Shown here one piece after another: positions 27,401 through 34,792 of a stretch of 52,654 nucleotides of DNA. The DNA is from Bacteroidota bacterium. Lineage in GTDB: Bacteria > Bacteroidota > Ignavibacteria > Ignavibacteriales > Ignavibacteriaceae. Each line of letters opens with the position of its first letter. The first letter of the stretch is position 1. The stretch covers positions 1 through 52,654 of the forward strand of contig JAKAKL010000099.1 of assembly GCA_021824565.1 (NCBI GenBank), written 5' to 3'. Made by a program: the position numbers and the translations under genes. The notes under the pieces are model-generated. The model saw only the letters and a list, made by a program, of their open reading frames with translations. It did no database searches and was not told the DNA's origin.

Positions 27401-28186
27401 ATGAATATAAAAAAGTTTTCGTCATTCGTTTTTGTTTTGTTTTTTGCAGTAATTTTTTCCCCGAATTTTTCTTTAGCGCAAAATGTTAAAGATTTAATCG
27501 GCAAAGGAGATAATTATCTGAACGTAGAGTTTGATAACCAGAAAGCGTTGGACGCATATTCAGAAGCAGATAAAATTTCTCCCAAGAATTGGGAAGTCTA
27601 TTGGAGACTCAGCAGAGTATATGTATATATTGCAGAGCATATGCCTGCATATAATGATAAAGAAAAAGATGCGCAGCTTGCAGAATACCAAAAGGCATAT
27701 AATTATGCCGACGAATCAGTTAAGCTTGCACCGGACCAGTCCGTCACTTATTTGAGGCGTGCGATTGCAAACGGAAGGATCGCATTGTTCAAGGGAATAT
27801 TTACTGTCGGCGGCGTTGTAAATGCTGTAAAAGCTGACTGCGAAAAAGCTATTGCTCTCGGCAACGGCGGAAATTATATTCAGGCACTTGCACATTATGT
27901 TCTTGCGTTAACCAATGCAAAGGTTAGTGAAAAGTGGAAACCGGCAAGGGCAATTTTAGGATTAGGCTGGGCAGATCTTGACGTTGCAATTTCAGAATAT
28001 CAGAAAGCAATAAATCTTTATCCAAACTTTAGAATGTTCTACTTTGACCTAGCAAGAGCATACATGCGTAAAGATGAAAATGATAAAGCAAAGGAAATGC
28101 TGAATAAAGTTATTCAATCGCCAAAGAGGGATGAAAACGATGACGCACTTTTAATGGAAGCAAAAACTCTTTTGCAGCACATGTAA
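27401..28186 (+). CDS. Exported TPR-repeat protein
   Basis: 261 residues. A Sec signal peptide is clear (basic MNIKK, hydrophobic core, cleavage likely after SLAQ at about residue 26). The mature part is a set of helical tetratricopeptide-like repeats: ALDAYSEADKISPKNWEVYWRL, AISEYQKAINLYPNFRM and AYMRKDENDKAKEMLNKVI. A strong AGGAGG site precedes the start. It is probably a periplasmic scaffold; its partner is unknown. It is flanked by the YhaM-like and sirtuin genes with short gaps, so it may be co-transcribed with both. Confidence 0.85.
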   Translation: MNIKKFSSFVFVLFFAVIFSPNFSLAQNVKDLIGKGDNYLNVEFDNQKALDAYSEADKISPKNWEVYWRLSRVYVYIAEHMPAYNDKEKDAQLAEYQKAYNYADESVKLAPDQSVTYLRRAIANGRIALFKGIFTVGGVVNAVKADCEKAIALGNGGNYIQALAHYVLALTNAKVSEKWKPARAILGLGWADLDVAISEYQKAINLYPNFRMFYFDLARAYMRKDENDKAKEMLNKVIQSPKRDENDDALLMEAKTLLQHM

Positions 28187-28207
28187 AATATTTCTGATAT
28201 ATACATC

Positions 28208-28948
28208 ATGAATAGTCGCGATGATGTTATTAATAAAGTTGCCTCTGCGAAATCGATTGTATTTTTCACTGGCGCGGGCGTTTCGGCTGAAAGCGGTATT
28301 CCAGTATTCAGAGGGAAAAACGGGATATGGAATAAATTAAAACCGGAGGAACTTGCGAACTTTAATGCTTTTCTGAAAAATCCCGAAATGGTGTGGGAGT
28401 GGTACAATCATCGTAAACAAATCATCGATCAATCTGAACCGAACGCTGCACATCTATCAATTTCGGAATTTCAAAAATATTTTCAAAACGTTTCAGTCAT
28501 TACACAAAATATAGATAATCTTCATCGGCGCGCAGGAAGCAAAATTGTTTATGAACTTCATGGAAATATTGAAAGAAATTATTGCATCAACTGCAGAACT
28601 TTTTACAACGATGATCTTCCATTTGAGGAAAAAGTTCCTAAATGCAAATGCGGAGGTCTAATTCGACCGGATATTGTTTGGTTCGGAGAGATGCTTCCCG
28701 AAAAAGAATTTACATCCGATGAAAAAGCAATCAGCGGATGCAATATTTTTTTTATCGTTGGAACTTCGGCTGTAGTTTATCCGGCAGCATCATTAATTTA
28801 CGCCGCAAAAGATTACGGCGCTTTCATTATCGAAATAAATATTGAAAAAACCAATGCTTCCAGAATTGCAGATCAATCCTTCTTTGGAAAAGCTGGAGAT
28901 ATTCTTCCTGAAATATTAAATCTTATAAAAACTAAGATTAATATATAG
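28208..28948 (+). CDS. cobB: NAD-dependent protein deacylase, sirtuin family
   Basis: 246 residues. The NAD-binding GAGVSAESGIPVFRG, the TQNIDNLHRRAG motif, the catalytic His in ELHGNIE (about 118) and a zinc module with CINC and CKCGG are all present, with GTSAVVYPAASL near the C-terminus. Class III sirtuins of this type remove acetyl or succinyl groups from lysines. The A-Y-x-x-R pair of desuccinylating CobB appears changed (VWEWYNHRKQI keeps Tyr and Arg), so desuccinylation is possible. It is convergent with the MarR gene, with only four bases between stops. Confidence 0.93.
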   Translation: MNSRDDVINKVASAKSIVFFTGAGVSAESGIPVFRGKNGIWNKLKPEELANFNAFLKNPEMVWEWYNHRKQIIDQSEPNAAHLSISEFQKYFQNVSVITQNIDNLHRRAGSKIVYELHGNIERNYCINCRTFYNDDLPFEEKVPKCKCGGLIRPDIVWFGEMLPEKEFTSDEKAISGCNIFFIVGTSAVVYPAASLIYAAKDYGAFIIEINIEKTNASRIADQSFFGKAGDILPEILNLIKTKINI

Positions 28949-28952
28949 ACTG

Positions 28953-29399
28953 CTAACCTTTCAGTCCTATCAGTTTGCACATTCGCTGAAAATCAATTTG
29001 CTCTTTATCTGTAAGGACGCTGAACTCTTTAACAACTGTATCCAAAAACATCGGGAAGATTCCCTCAAAAACTTTTTTACCTTTCTTGGTAAGATGTATT
29101 ATAAAATACCTTCTGTCTTCCATATTTCTTTCGCGTTCTACAAAACCTTGCTTTTCAAGATTATCAATAACCATCGTAATATTACCGCCGCTTCTCAATA
29201 TTTTTCTGCCCAGTTCTTTTTGCGAAAGAGGTCCTAAATTAAAAAGGACATCCAGGATTGCGAATTGGCTGATTGTAATATTCTTTTTAAGAAACATTGA
29301 ATTAATCCTGCTGCTTAGAGATTCAGCCGATCTTATAAGCTTTATGTAAACATTAAGCGCGTTTACTTCTTTTACGGTGCCTTTATAATTTGTTGCCAT
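28953..29399 (-). CDS. MarR family transcriptional regulator
   Basis: 148 residues. The winged helix-turn-helix spans about residues 45-115, with ISQFAILDVLFNLGPLSQKELGRKILRSGGNITMVIDNLEKQGFVERERNMEDRR broken here only in description: the recognition helix is the SGGNITMVIDNLEKQG segment and the wing carries D-R-R. Flanking helices form the dimer interface. It should be a ligand- or redox-responsive dimeric repressor. It is divergent from rpiB across 179 bases; autoregulation from that region is plausible, but no clear operator palindrome was identified. Confidence 0.9.
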   Translation of the reverse strand: MATNYKGTVKEVNALNVYIKLIRSAESLSSRINSMFLKKNITISQFAILDVLFNLGPLSQKELGRKILRSGGNITMVIDNLEKQGFVERERNMEDRRYFIIHLTKKGKKVFEGIFPMFLDTVVKEFSVLTDKEQIDFQRMCKLIGLKG

Positions 29400-29578
29400 G
29401 TTAGTTGCCTTCCATTGTTTTTAAATATATACGGAATTTAATGTTAATTTAATCAGCGTTATAAAACTATACTTTGAATATTTAATAATCAACCCAGGAG
29501 ATGTTATAATTTGATTAATGAACTCTTTCATTTTTTACTTAAATTTGTCATATTGAATTTAAATTTAAGGAAACATAG

Positions 29579-30022
29579 TTGAAAATAGCAATTGCATCAG
29601 ATCACGGCGGTTTTGAATTAAAAAATTTTCTATTTAACTGGCTCAAAGGAAATAATATTGAAATAATCGATCTGGGGAACAAAGTTTACGATAAGGAAGA
29701 CGATTATCCGGATTTTGCAGATAAACTTGCCAAATATGTTTCAAGCGGCGCGGCTGATAAAGGGATTGTAATTTGCGGAAGCGGCGTAGGAGCTTGCGTT
29801 GCTGCTAACAAAACCAATGGGATTAGAGCCTGCGTTTGCCACGATACTTACTCGGCCCATCAAGGCGTCGAACACGACGATATGAACGTTCTTTGTCTCG
29901 GTGCACGTATTGTCGGCGATGAACTTGCTAAAGAATTAGTTTCCGCTTTTCTAAATGCTTCTTTCATTAATGAAGGCAGATTTAAAAGACGTTTTGAAAA
30001 ATTGAAAAAATTAGAAAAGTAA
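29579..30022 (+). CDS. rpiB: Ribose-5-phosphate isomerase B
   Basis: 147 residues from a TTG start. IAIASDHGGFELK at the N-terminus, the active-site CGSGVGACVAANK and the substrate-binding HDTYSAHQGVEHDDMNVLCLGARIV region broken by a short loop identify the RpiB/LacAB family. It interconverts ribose 5-phosphate and ribulose 5-phosphate in the pentose phosphate pathway, linking with the transaldolase-like gene at 7.5 kb. A TAAATTTG box at about 29549-29556 is a possible promoter -7 element. Confidence 0.94.
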   Translation: MKIAIASDHGGFELKNFLFNWLKGNNIEIIDLGNKVYDKEDDYPDFADKLAKYVSSGAADKGIVICGSGVGACVAANKTNGIRACVCHDTYSAHQGVEHDDMNVLCLGARIVGDELAKELVSAFLNASFINEGRFKRRFEKLKKLEK

Positions 30023-30030
30023 TCGTTGAG

Positions 30031-30135
30031 CTAATAATTTTTCTTTTCTTCGGTCAAAACAAATCCGCCGACTAAAAATGAAACTAAAATTATAATTGAA
30101 AAAAATACCGTCAGACTATCAGATAATATCATCAT
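30031..30135 (-). CDS. Candidate 34-residue single-pass membrane micropeptide
   Basis: ATG at 30135-30133 (a second ATG follows immediately) opens 34 codons to TAG at 30033-30031. AAGAGG lies eight or nine bases upstream. The peptide has a short polar N-terminus (MMILSDSL), one strong hydrophobic helix (VFFSIIILVSFLVGGFVL) and a charged tail TEEKKNY, a very regular single-span topology with a positive inside end. A TATAAT hexamer lies about 25 bases further upstream on the same strand. It is convergent with rpiB, eight bases away. It resembles small accessory subunits of membrane complexes in shape only; no family is recognised. Confidence 0.5.
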   Translation of the reverse strand: MMILSDSLTVFFSIIILVSFLVGGFVLTEEKKNY

Positions 30136-30454
30136 ATCTCTTTGCCTCTTCGTGTTTTTATTATACAATAGATATCTAAACCAAACCTAAATGCTGTAAT
30201 GAAATTTAGACAGAAAAACTTATGCCACGGTGTTCGTATTTCAAACTTCTTTTTTATTCTAAAATGAAATAAAGTAGTCAGTCGTTAGGGACTTATTTTA
30301 TCAAACATGTCTCAGTTTTGGATATTATTGATAAAAGTTAAAAAATGAGATGGTTTGGACATCAGCCCATAATTTGGCAAAGATATTTATCCCTTTTATT
30401 TTCTATATCCAAATTTTATTTTATCAGCACATAAATTTTAACAAGGAACTTAAA
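30136..30454. other. AT-rich gap with no recognisable gene
   Basis: About 320 bases between the micropeptide start and the dehydrogenase start. It is AT-rich, with possible -7-like boxes such as TAATTTGG near 30371 and an AAGGAAC site just before the dehydrogenase ATG. No structured RNA, repeat or credible ORF was seen. Confidence 0.4.
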
Positions 30455-31321
30455 ATGAAAATAGGATTCATCGGATTAGGTTTGATGGGAAGTAGGATGG
30501 CAAATAACTTGCTTAAAAAAGGGAACATGCTTTTTGTCTTTAACAGGACAAAGGAAAAAGCAAAAAATCTAACAGAAAAAGGCGCAGTTTTTTGCGATTC
30601 AATCGCGGAGCTGGCATTGCAGTCTGAAGTCTTAATAACAATGCTTACAGCGCCGGACGTTGTTGAACAAGCTGCTCTTGGCACAGATGGATTTTTAAAT
30701 AGTCTTGAGAAAAATTCTATTTGGATTGATTGCTCAACTGTCAATCCGGAATTTTCTAAACTAATGGCAACGCAATCAGAACAAAAAGGAATACATTTTC
30801 TCGATGCACCTGTATCTGGCACCATTACTCCGGCAGAAAAAGGCGAGTTGACATTTCTAATTGGCGGTAATAAAGAAGATGTTGAATTCTGTATGCCTTT
30901 GTTTGAATCTATGGGTAAAAAGATTTTGCACGTAGGAGAAAATGGTAAAGGCACAGCGCTTAAAATGGTAATTAATCTATTGCTTGGTCAAGCAATCACC
31001 GGCTTCTCCGAAGGTCTTCTTTTGGGAGAATCCTTAGGAATATCGAAACAAACGCTGCTTGACATATTGCTCGGCGGACCAGTTGCTGCGCCGTTCCTAT
31101 CAGGGAAGAAAAATAAATTCCTACAAAATAATTTTGAAACAGAATTTCCTCTTCAATTAATGCTTAAAGATTTACGTCTTGCGCTGTCAGAGGCTAAGTC
31201 GAAAAATATTATACTTCCTTTAACCGCAGGCGCTGAGGAAATATTTAAATTTGCAGACGAAGCAGGGATGGGCGAAGACGACTTCTCCGCAGTTTATAAA
31301 TTCTTGAACGGCGGAAGGTAA
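30455..31321 (+). CDS. NAD(P)-dependent beta-hydroxyacid dehydrogenase
   Basis: 288 residues from ATG 30455, which is preceded by AAGGAAC; the reading frame is open further upstream but the extension is not family-like. The N-terminus IGFIGLGLMGSRMANNLLKKG is the Rossmann motif, FLDAPVSGT is the substrate-binding signature and GKGTALKMVINLL contains the catalytic Lys. This is the 3-hydroxyisobutyrate dehydrogenase / glyoxylate-succinic semialdehyde reductase family. The exact substrate cannot be assigned by eye. It stands alone, with gaps of about 280-430 bases on either side. Confidence 0.9.
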   Translation: MKIGFIGLGLMGSRMANNLLKKGNMLFVFNRTKEKAKNLTEKGAVFCDSIAELALQSEVLITMLTAPDVVEQAALGTDGFLNSLEKNSIWIDCSTVNPEFSKLMATQSEQKGIHFLDAPVSGTITPAEKGELTFLIGGNKEDVEFCMPLFESMGKKILHVGENGKGTALKMVINLLLGQAITGFSEGLLLGESLGISKQTLLDILLGGPVAAPFLSGKKNKFLQNNFETEFPLQLMLKDLRLALSEAKSKNIILPLTAGAEEIFKFADEAGMGEDDFSAVYKFLNGGR

Positions 31322-31547
31322 ATAGCTCGCTTCCTCTTTACAATACTTCTTCGTATCCTGGTGACTTCGCGGCTAATATTTTTAATTTTTTTAGAAAATA
31401 GCTCTCCCTCATTGCCGCCAGAACAGAAAGGCTCCAAGATGAACTAAGAAAATTTACTTTTAAGTCAGCCTCTCATGAGGAAAAGTCAATATCATATAGC
31501 TCGATAAAAAATTTATAATAGGAATTATCATTTTTTATATTTATTCC

Positions 31548-31578
31548 TTGCAACATACAATGCTGTTGAATATTTTTG
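31548..31578 (+). promoter_or_regulatory. Bacteroidota-type promoter for the 31.6-kb gene
   Basis: TTG at 31548-31550 is followed exactly 20 bases later by TATTTTTG (31571-31578). Transcription would start about 15-20 bases before the gene. Confidence 0.5.
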
Positions 31579-31600
31579 TATAATAAAAAAACGGAGTGTG

Positions 31601-31972
31601 TTGAAGAGAAATATAAAATATTATTTCGGATTTGTTTTTAGCGTTATAATTTTTTCTCTAACATTATTGACGATAAACGCTGACAAATCTTCAAAGGAAA
31701 ACAATTCTTACTCTATTTCCTCAGAACGAAGCATTAATAATTTTAGTTTTGCAGATCATACTACAAGCATATCATTAAATAGTTTATTTGAAAAAACATA
31801 CTCTCAAAATCGTAAATTTATTATTAGGAAAAGGAAACAACAGCAAAAGCTTAAGATGTTAAATAAGCTTGAGCCGGAGTCCTTAGCCGGATACTTTCTC
31901 TTCACATTTCAAAAAGAACATTCCAAACCAAAACTTACTGATAAGTCCAATCACAACTGTTTTCTAATTTAG
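31601..31972 (+). CDS. Small exported or membrane-anchored protein of unknown function
   Basis: About 123 residues. I prefer TTG 31601 (GGAG 4 bases upstream) to GTG 31598. It begins with basic residues and a hydrophobic stretch (YYFGFVFSVIIFSLTLLTI, about 8-26), either an uncleaved anchor or a signal peptide. A Ser/Asn-rich segment and a strongly basic stretch (about 70-88, KFIIRKRKQQQKLKM) follow, then a short C-terminal region ending near a single Cys. No family is recognised. It is preceded by a good promoter, which supports expression. Confidence 0.55.
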   Translation: MKRNIKYYFGFVFSVIIFSLTLLTINADKSSKENNSYSISSERSINNFSFADHTTSISLNSLFEKTYSQNRKFIIRKRKQQQKLKMLNKLEPESLAGYFLFTFQKEHSKPKLTDKSNHNCFLI

Positions 31973-31996
31973 ATAACAAACACATCTTGCTTTTAT

Positions 31997-32050
31997 AAAG
32001 TAATTTCTTATTCCGAATTATTTTGGAATTACTTTACTTCCGTAATTTTT
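31997..32050 (+). promoter_or_regulatory. Competing hairpins before the DUF6588-like gene
   Basis: AAAGTAATT (31997-32005) can pair with AATTACTTT (32027-32035). Alternatively AATTAC (32027-32032) can pair with GTAATT (32042-32047), which is followed by TTTTTT. The two are mutually exclusive, the second being terminator-like. It may simply terminate the upstream gene. The stems are AT-rich. Confidence 0.35.
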
Positions 32051-32093
32051 TTACAACGATTTAAAACAAATTATACATAATATTAGGTGAAAT

Positions 32094-33155
32094 ATGAAAA
32101 AGTTACTTTGGTGTCTTTCAATTGTTATAACCATATTTTTTTATTCAAACGCATTTGCACAGGATAATCTGCAAAAAACATTATCGGGTTTGTCGAGTGA
32201 TGCAGCAAGTGCTTATGTTGCCCCGGTTGTATCAGGCTTCGGTGCTAATTTAAACTCCGGCTGGGTTCATAGAATAGTTCCGGCAAAAATGTATTCACTC
32301 GATATCGAATTCACTGTTGTTGGAATGGGAACGTTTTTTAATAATAATAATAAGACATTTGCTTCCTCTGGTTCATTTAGATTTAATACTGACCAGGCTA
32401 TGAACATGACAACAGATATTTCTGACCCTAACGCGCGGCAAAACATTGTCAACCAAATTATCAATCAAGATTTTCAAGTTGGCATTTCGGGACCAACAAT
32501 TGTCGGAAGCAAAAGTCAGAATGTAGCTATATCTTTCCCAGGAAAAACATTTACTTATAATGGTCAATCTTACACTGTGCCTGAGCAAAACATTGAATTG
32601 AGCAGTGTGAATGGATTACTTGATAATTTGTCAATCCTGCCTTTTGCTGCAGCACAGCTATCGGTTGGTACTTTTTACGGCACCGCTGCCGAAATAAGAT
32701 TCCTTCCAAGCATTCAGCTAAACTCGGACCTCGGAAGCATTAGCTATTTTGGATTCGGCATACAGCATAATCCAGGTATGTGGCTGGACGAGCCGTTACC
32801 GGTTGATGTTTCAGTCGGAGTATACACTCAAACTATGAAGGTTGGAAATATCTTTAAAAGTACAGCCACCTCATTTGGTATTTATGCTGGTAAAACATTC
32901 GGAACAAATCTATTAGGCGTAAGCCCGTATGCTGGCTTCTCTTTTGAAACTTCTACTATATCAGTTAACTATACCCGCACTATCGATACTCAGGCAGGAC
33001 CGGAAGATGTTAATGTTTCGTTTGATATGAAGGGGGAAAATAACGTAAGGTTTTCGCTTGGCGCATCGTTCACAGTTTTATTTTTGAATTTAAATGCCGA
33101 TTACAGCGTTGCAAAATATAATACTGTAAGTGCTGGGCTCGGGTTTGCATTCTAA
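32094..33155 (+). CDS. Exported DUF6588-like beta-rich protein
   Basis: 353 residues. A signal peptide with cleavage likely after NAFAQ (about residue 23) is clear. The mature protein is Gly/Asn/Ser/Phe-rich with alternating strands, ending in an aromatic-terminated strand (SAGLGFAF), as in outer-membrane beta-barrels. The N-terminal segment, with SDAASAYVAPVVSGFGANLNSGW and a lipid/porin-like pattern, matches the DUF6588 family of Bacteroidota, as far as I can tell from memory. Location is probably the outer membrane; function is unknown. It is followed by a T9SS cargo gene on the same strand. Confidence 0.75.
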   Translation: MKKLLWCLSIVITIFFYSNAFAQDNLQKTLSGLSSDAASAYVAPVVSGFGANLNSGWVHRIVPAKMYSLDIEFTVVGMGTFFNNNNKTFASSGSFRFNTDQAMNMTTDISDPNARQNIVNQIINQDFQVGISGPTIVGSKSQNVAISFPGKTFTYNGQSYTVPEQNIELSSVNGLLDNLSILPFAAAQLSVGTFYGTAAEIRFLPSIQLNSDLGSISYFGFGIQHNPGMWLDEPLPVDVSVGVYTQTMKVGNIFKSTATSFGIYAGKTFGTNLLGVSPYAGFSFETSTISVNYTRTIDTQAGPEDVNVSFDMKGENNVRFSLGASFTVLFLNLNADYSVAKYNTVSAGLGFAF

Positions 33156-33198
33156 TAATTCACAGCTTAAAAAAACATTAAATGAAATAAATATTTTG

Positions 33199-33254
33199 GG
33201 TTGTTTGTAAAAACGGCACTTGCAAACAACCATTCAATAAAAATTTCTGTGCCG
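33199..33254 (+). promoter_or_regulatory. Pseudoknot-like RNA leader before the YCF48-like gene
   Basis: GGTTGTTTG (33199-33207) pairs perfectly with CAAACAACC (33223-33231), a 9-bp stem. CGGCAC in its loop (33214-33219) is complementary to GTGCCG (33249-33254), six bases before the AAGGAG ribosome site at 33261. The arrangement could form an H-type pseudoknot or a pair of alternating stems. It may instead be the terminator of the upstream gene. Confidence 0.45.
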
Positions 33255-33274
33255 AAAAATAAGGAGTAAAAAAA

Positions 33275-34546
33275 ATGAAAAAACAATTACTAATCTCAAT
33301 ACTTTTGATAATCTCAGTAAGTATTCAATCTCAAACATGGGAAAAGCAAACTTCAGGAACCACGGAGAACCTTCGACATATTTATTTTATAAATTCAAAT
33401 ACAGGGTGGGCAGTTGGAGAAGGTGGATCTATTCTTAAAACTACTAATGGCGGGACAAACTGGACAACTCAGCAAGTTATAAAATTTGCTTATTTCATTG
33501 GCTGCTATTTTATTGATGCAAATGTTGGTTGGGCAAGCGGTGATGGAGGCTTGTATAAAACAACAGATGGCGGCGCTACATGGAATATACAAAATGGTCC
33601 CGGAGGATTAACAAAGGTATTTTTTATTGACGGAAATAATGGCTGGACAGTTGGTGGTACTGATGGCAGTACACCATATGTGGGTGATATCTTCAAAACT
33701 ACTGACGGAGGTACAACATGGACACATCAAACTAATAATACAACGTGGGCACGTTTTTATGGAGTACAATTTGTCGATGCAAATACAGGCTGGGCATATG
33801 CTGAAGTTAATAATTCGGTTGTGAAAACAACAAACGGCGGAGCGGATTGGCAAGTCCAATTATCATACGGGAATAGTTTCGATATTCAAAGCATGTATTT
33901 TGTAGATCAAAACATTGGCTGGATTGGCGGCAATAACGGCAGCACAGGCTCACTTTTGAAAACTACTGACGGCGGTATTCACTGGACAAACAAAACTCCA
34001 AATCTTCAATATGGTCCAGGATATATTAAATTCTTTGATGCGCAGAATGGCATTGCCGTCGGACAGGGACGGTCGGGTTCTTTAGCTATGCTTAACACAA
34101 CTGACGGCGGAGAAAACTGGTCCATCCAACTAACCACATTTCCGCAAGGCGTTACAGGCAATGGTTTGAATGGTGGTTTTTTTATAGATAAAAAGACCGG
34201 ATGGGCTGTTGGAAACAACGGACTTATCTTAAAATATAATTCTACTACAGATATTAATGAAAAAAATCTAAACATCATACCAAATAACTTTACTTTGGAT
34301 CAGAATTTCCCAAATCCGTTTAACCCTACTACCACAATTAACTATGCGGTTCCAAAAGCAAGCAAAGTAACTATAAAAGTTTATGATGTTTTAGGAAATG
34401 AAGTAGCTTCACTTGTAAATGAAGAAAAGAACGCCGGAAGTTATTCGATTAATTTTAGCGCAGCCAAACTTTCAAGCGGTACATATTTCTACAGAATGAC
34501 TGCTGGCAGCTTTGCTGAAACTAAAAAATTAATACTCTTAAAGTAA
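33275..34546 (+). CDS. YCF48-like seven-repeat surface protein with T9SS sorting domain
   Basis: 423 residues. A signal peptide (cleavage near SIQSQ, about residue 19) is followed by seven propeller-type repeats, each with GWAVG-like start and KTTDGGxxW end: for example GWAVGEGGSILKTTNGG and GWASGDGGLYKTTDGG. This is the BNR/YCF48 (photosystem II stability factor-like) repeat pattern. The last ~85 residues are a T9SS type A sorting domain with NFPNPFNPTTTINYAVP and a terminal KKLILLK. It is therefore predicted to be exported through the outer membrane and anchored or released. The binding target is unknown. A strong terminator follows. Confidence 0.92.
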   Translation: MKKQLLISILLIISVSIQSQTWEKQTSGTTENLRHIYFINSNTGWAVGEGGSILKTTNGGTNWTTQQVIKFAYFIGCYFIDANVGWASGDGGLYKTTDGGATWNIQNGPGGLTKVFFIDGNNGWTVGGTDGSTPYVGDIFKTTDGGTTWTHQTNNTTWARFYGVQFVDANTGWAYAEVNNSVVKTTNGGADWQVQLSYGNSFDIQSMYFVDQNIGWIGGNNGSTGSLLKTTDGGIHWTNKTPNLQYGPGYIKFFDAQNGIAVGQGRSGSLAMLNTTDGGENWSIQLTTFPQGVTGNGLNGGFFIDKKTGWAVGNNGLILKYNSTTDINEKNLNIIPNNFTLDQNFPNPFNPTTTINYAVPKASKVTIKVYDVLGNEVASLVNEEKNAGSYSINFSAAKLSSGTYFYRMTAGSFAETKKLILLK

Positions 34547-34567
34547 TTTATTTTTATTGTGCGATGT

Positions 34568-34599
34568 AAGGCGGGACTTTGTTCCGCCTTATTTTTTTT
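34568..34599 (+). terminator. Rho-independent terminator of the YCF48-like gene
   Basis: AAGGCGGGAC (34568-34577) pairs with GTTCCGCCTT (34581-34590) around TTT, followed by A and eight Ts. It lies 22 bases after the stop codon. Confidence 0.85.
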
Positions 34600-34792
34600 C
34601 AAAAAATATTTTCTTCTGTAAGCGATTTAAAACATCATTTTATCTTAATAGAATTATTTGCATCTTAGTTATGCGGAATAACTTATTAAAATAACCAAAA
34701 GATAATATCCATAGTATCTTCTTCGTCTTTATAATAAAATAAAGATTAGTAATTTTGTATCTATATTTTGATTTTTTAATTTAACAAATACT

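Noticed and set aside
30350-30454. N-terminal extension of the beta-hydroxyacid dehydrogenase
   Set aside because: Hydrophobic, not family-like; the Rossmann motif starts normally at ATG 30455.
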